The translations under genes and the position numbers were made by a program. A DNA stretch of 6,424 nt, taken from assembly GCA_900321905.1 (NCBI GenBank), contig ONXZ01000083.1:1-6424 (forward strand). Reading direction: 5' to 3'. Below the pieces are notes generated by a model. That model did no database searches, was not told the DNA's origin, and saw only the letters and a program-made list of their open reading frames with translations. This stretch comes from an uncultured Eubacteriales bacterium (GTDB taxonomy: Bacteria > Bacillota > Clostridia > Oscillospirales > Acutalibacteraceae). Numbering within the stretch: position 1 is the stretch's first letter; the number at the start of each line of letters is the position of its first letter. This document shows, one piece after another, positions 4,879 through 6,424 of the stretch.

Positions 4879-6330
4879 ATGAGAAAACAAAAACGAATTA
4901 TTGCTATATTACTTGTAGTTTTATCGGTCGCATTGATGTGCGTACCGTTTATTTCATATGCAATGGTTCGCACCGGCGAGGGCGAAGCAACACTCCTGCA
5001 AGAGGGTGATTATGATATTGCGACGGGGGAGAGCGTCCGCCTTGGCGCAGCAAAAAGCACCGTTGATACCGTGATTGAAAATATACATAACGGTCTGCTT
5101 GCATATTCAAGCAGGATTGATATCAGCGCGCTTCAGTGTTCTGTTGACGATTTCGACGCGTTTTATTCAAATGTGATTAACGACAATCCTGACCTTTTCT
5201 TTGTTTCGAGTTCATACAGGTATTACTATAACCAAACGTCGAATTATGTTACAGCAGTTGCACCTCAGTACGCTATGCCAAAGGACGAGGTTGAAGCCGC
5301 TATGCAGGTTTTTGAAGATGGCGCCGCCAAAGCGCTCAAAGAGGTTGACTCATCAATGACCGATTTGCAAAAGGCGCTGACCATTCACGACTATATCTGC
5401 TCTTACGCAATCTATCCGAATATCTACGATGCAAACGGCAATTATGTCGAGTCGCTCGACCTTGATATTTATCATTCTGCCTACGGCTTTTTTAAAGATG
5501 AAACAGCAGTATGCGCCGGTTATACACTTACTTTCTCATATCTTATGCACAGGCTCGGAATTGACTGCGAATATGTGTCGTCCGACAATATGGAGCATGC
5601 GTGGAACAAGATAAAACTTGACGGAAACTGGTATAACATTGACATAACATATGACAACAGCGACTATGTCAGCGGTGAAAACACTTACGGTCTTGCTTAC
5701 CACTCTTGTTTCTTAAAGAGTGACGCTTACTTTCAAAGCGAAAGCGGTCTTTACCACTACGGTTATATGGATTATGACGCAGGCGACGCTACCGATACCA
5801 CCTATGATAATTACTTCTGGACGGACGTAAATTCGCGAGTTTACGTTGTGAACGGCGATTATTACTATCTTGACCCCGATTACAGCGGTCAGCGTGCATA
5901 TTTGAAAAAGCGCACTTTAAACGGAACAGAAAGTAATGTTAACAACACGTCATTGCGTGCGCCGACTATCAGCATAACCCGTTTTGCTGAGGACAGCAGC
6001 GGAACTCAGCACCAAATCCCGCATACCGACATTCTGTGCAAACTGCTTTATCTTGACGGCAAATTCTTTACAAGTGACTACCAAAATTTTTATTGCTTTA
6101 AACCTGACGGCACAAGGCTTGCTTTTCTGTCAAACGTCGGATACACAATATCAATTGGCAGCGTTGACGGCAATATCGTCTACCAGACTTACAGCGATAT
6201 GAGCGAAATTGTGACTGTTGACAAAAAGCAGTATTTTCGCGATAACCTGAACGGCGACCACTTCTATCCCGATGTAAATAACGACGGTATTGTCAACGGC
6301 CGCGACTGGGCAGGTATAATCAATAACTGA
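4879..6330 (+). CDS. Secreted transglutaminase-like protein with a C-terminal half-dockerin
   Basis: The 483-residue protein begins with a signal peptide: basic MRKQKR, a hydrophobic core at 7-25, and likely cleavage after SYA (28). Residues about 160-260 form a transglutaminase-like (papain-type) fold with the full triad: Cys212 in ETAVCAGYTLTFSYL, His240 in MEHAWNKIKLDGNWYNI, Asp255 in NIDITYD. Such domains in exported bacterial proteins act as thiol peptidases or cross-linkers; the target is unknown. Residues about 310-450 are Tyr/Asp-rich with repeated patterns (VYVVNGDYYYLD, LLYLDGKFFTSD, SVDGNIVYQTYSD) suggesting propeller-like strands. The last 19 residues, DVNNDGIVNGRDWAGIINN, match one calcium loop of a type I dockerin (Asp465, Asn467, Asp469, Asn473, Asp476). 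A normal dockerin has two such repeats. The ATG is the only workable start, because the upstream GTG frame stops at once. The ribosome site is weak. The gene lies between terminators or promoters of other units and looks monocistronic. Confidence 0.87.
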   Translation: MRKQKRIIAILLVVLSVALMCVPFISYAMVRTGEGEATLLQEGDYDIATGESVRLGAAKSTVDTVIENIHNGLLAYSSRIDISALQCSVDDFDAFYSNVINDNPDLFFVSSSYRYYYNQTSNYVTAVAPQYAMPKDEVEAAMQVFEDGAAKALKEVDSSMTDLQKALTIHDYICSYAIYPNIYDANGNYVESLDLDIYHSAYGFFKDETAVCAGYTLTFSYLMHRLGIDCEYVSSDNMEHAWNKIKLDGNWYNIDITYDNSDYVSGENTYGLAYHSCFLKSDAYFQSESGLYHYGYMDYDAGDATDTTYDNYFWTDVNSRVYVVNGDYYYLDPDYSGQRAYLKKRTLNGTESNVNNTSLRAPTISITRFAEDSSGTQHQIPHTDILCKLLYLDGKFFTSDYQNFYCFKPDGTRLAFLSNVGYTISIGSVDGNIVYQTYSDMSEIVTVDKKQYFRDNLNGDHFYPDVNNDGIVNGRDWAGIINN

Positions 6331-6345
6331 CGGCAGTTTTTGTGA

Positions 6346-6374
6346 TTGACTATAATTGTATAGCGTGTTATAAT
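6346..6374 (+). promoter_or_regulatory. Promoter for the gene starting at 6418
   Basis: -35 TTGACT (6346-6351), a 17-base spacer, and -10 TATAAT (6369-6374) with an extended TG at 6366-6367. The TGTTATAAT string is the same as in the promoter at 1477-1485. Transcription would start near 6381, leaving a leader of about 37 bases. Within that leader a small hairpin (TGCTG 6390-6394 with CAGCA 6399-6403, loop TTAT) sits immediately upstream of the GGAGG ribosome site. Confidence 0.75.
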
Positions 6375-6417
6375 ATTATTAAATATTTTTGCTGTTATCA
6401 GCACGGAGGTAAAATTT

Positions 6418-6424
6418 ATGAATG
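6418..6424 (+). CDS. Start of an unidentified gene, cut by the window edge
   Basis: ATG AAT G is all that is visible (Met-Asn). It is called because GGAGG (6405-6409) lies eight bases upstream and a strong promoter precedes it. The product cannot be identified. It begins 87 bases after the transglutaminase-like gene and probably has independent transcription. Confidence 0.65.

Noticed and set aside
6325..6341. Possible terminator after the transglutaminase-like gene (AACTG/CAGTT with T5)
   Set aside because: The stem is only 5 bp and overlaps the stop codon; too weak to call.

Overview
The window reads as a piece of chromosome from an uncultured gut-type clostridium, most likely of the Oscillospiraceae/Ruminococcaceae group. 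The basis is strong AAGGAGG-type ribosome sites, sigma-A promoters with extended -10 boxes, moderate G+C, biotin-dependent carboxyltransferase genes of the anaerobe type, and a secreted protein ending in a dockerin-like calcium loop. The genus cannot be fixed from the sequence alone. Every gene is on the + strand.

Layout. Positions 1 to about 600 hold an incomplete surface-adhesin-like reading frame with different codon habits from everything downstream (leucine mostly CTG). It runs out of frame into a complete gene for an RsuA/RluB-type rRNA pseudouridine synthase (650-1393). This looks like a break point: a truncated or transferred gene, or an assembly joint. rluB ends in a textbook terminator (1412-1446).

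A promoter region at 1457-1492 then drives a three-gene set: a divergent acyl-CoA carboxyltransferase of the 12S/MmdA family (1539-2846), a small biotin carrier with a Pro-Ala linker (2861-3259), and a 5S/OadA-type pyruvate-oxaloacetate carboxyltransferase (3401-4798). Together they have the parts list of a soluble transcarboxylase: carboxyl groups could pass between an acyl-CoA and pyruvate/oxaloacetate through biotin, with no biotin carboxylase and no membrane decarboxylase subunit in view. The carrier and the 5S gene are separated by 141 bases containing nested inverted repeats and a heptamer array. The set closes with a strong terminator (4817-4853).

That terminator's right arm also contains a perfect -35 box for a possible near-leaderless promoter in front of a secreted transglutaminase-like protein with a single dockerin-type half repeat at its C terminus (4879-6330). 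The window ends with a good promoter, a ribosome site and the first two codons of another gene (6418).

Most interesting points: the divergent 12S-like subunit (altered oxyanion-hole glycine, shortened, two CxxC pairs), the palindromic element inside the operon, the half dockerin, and the break at about 600.
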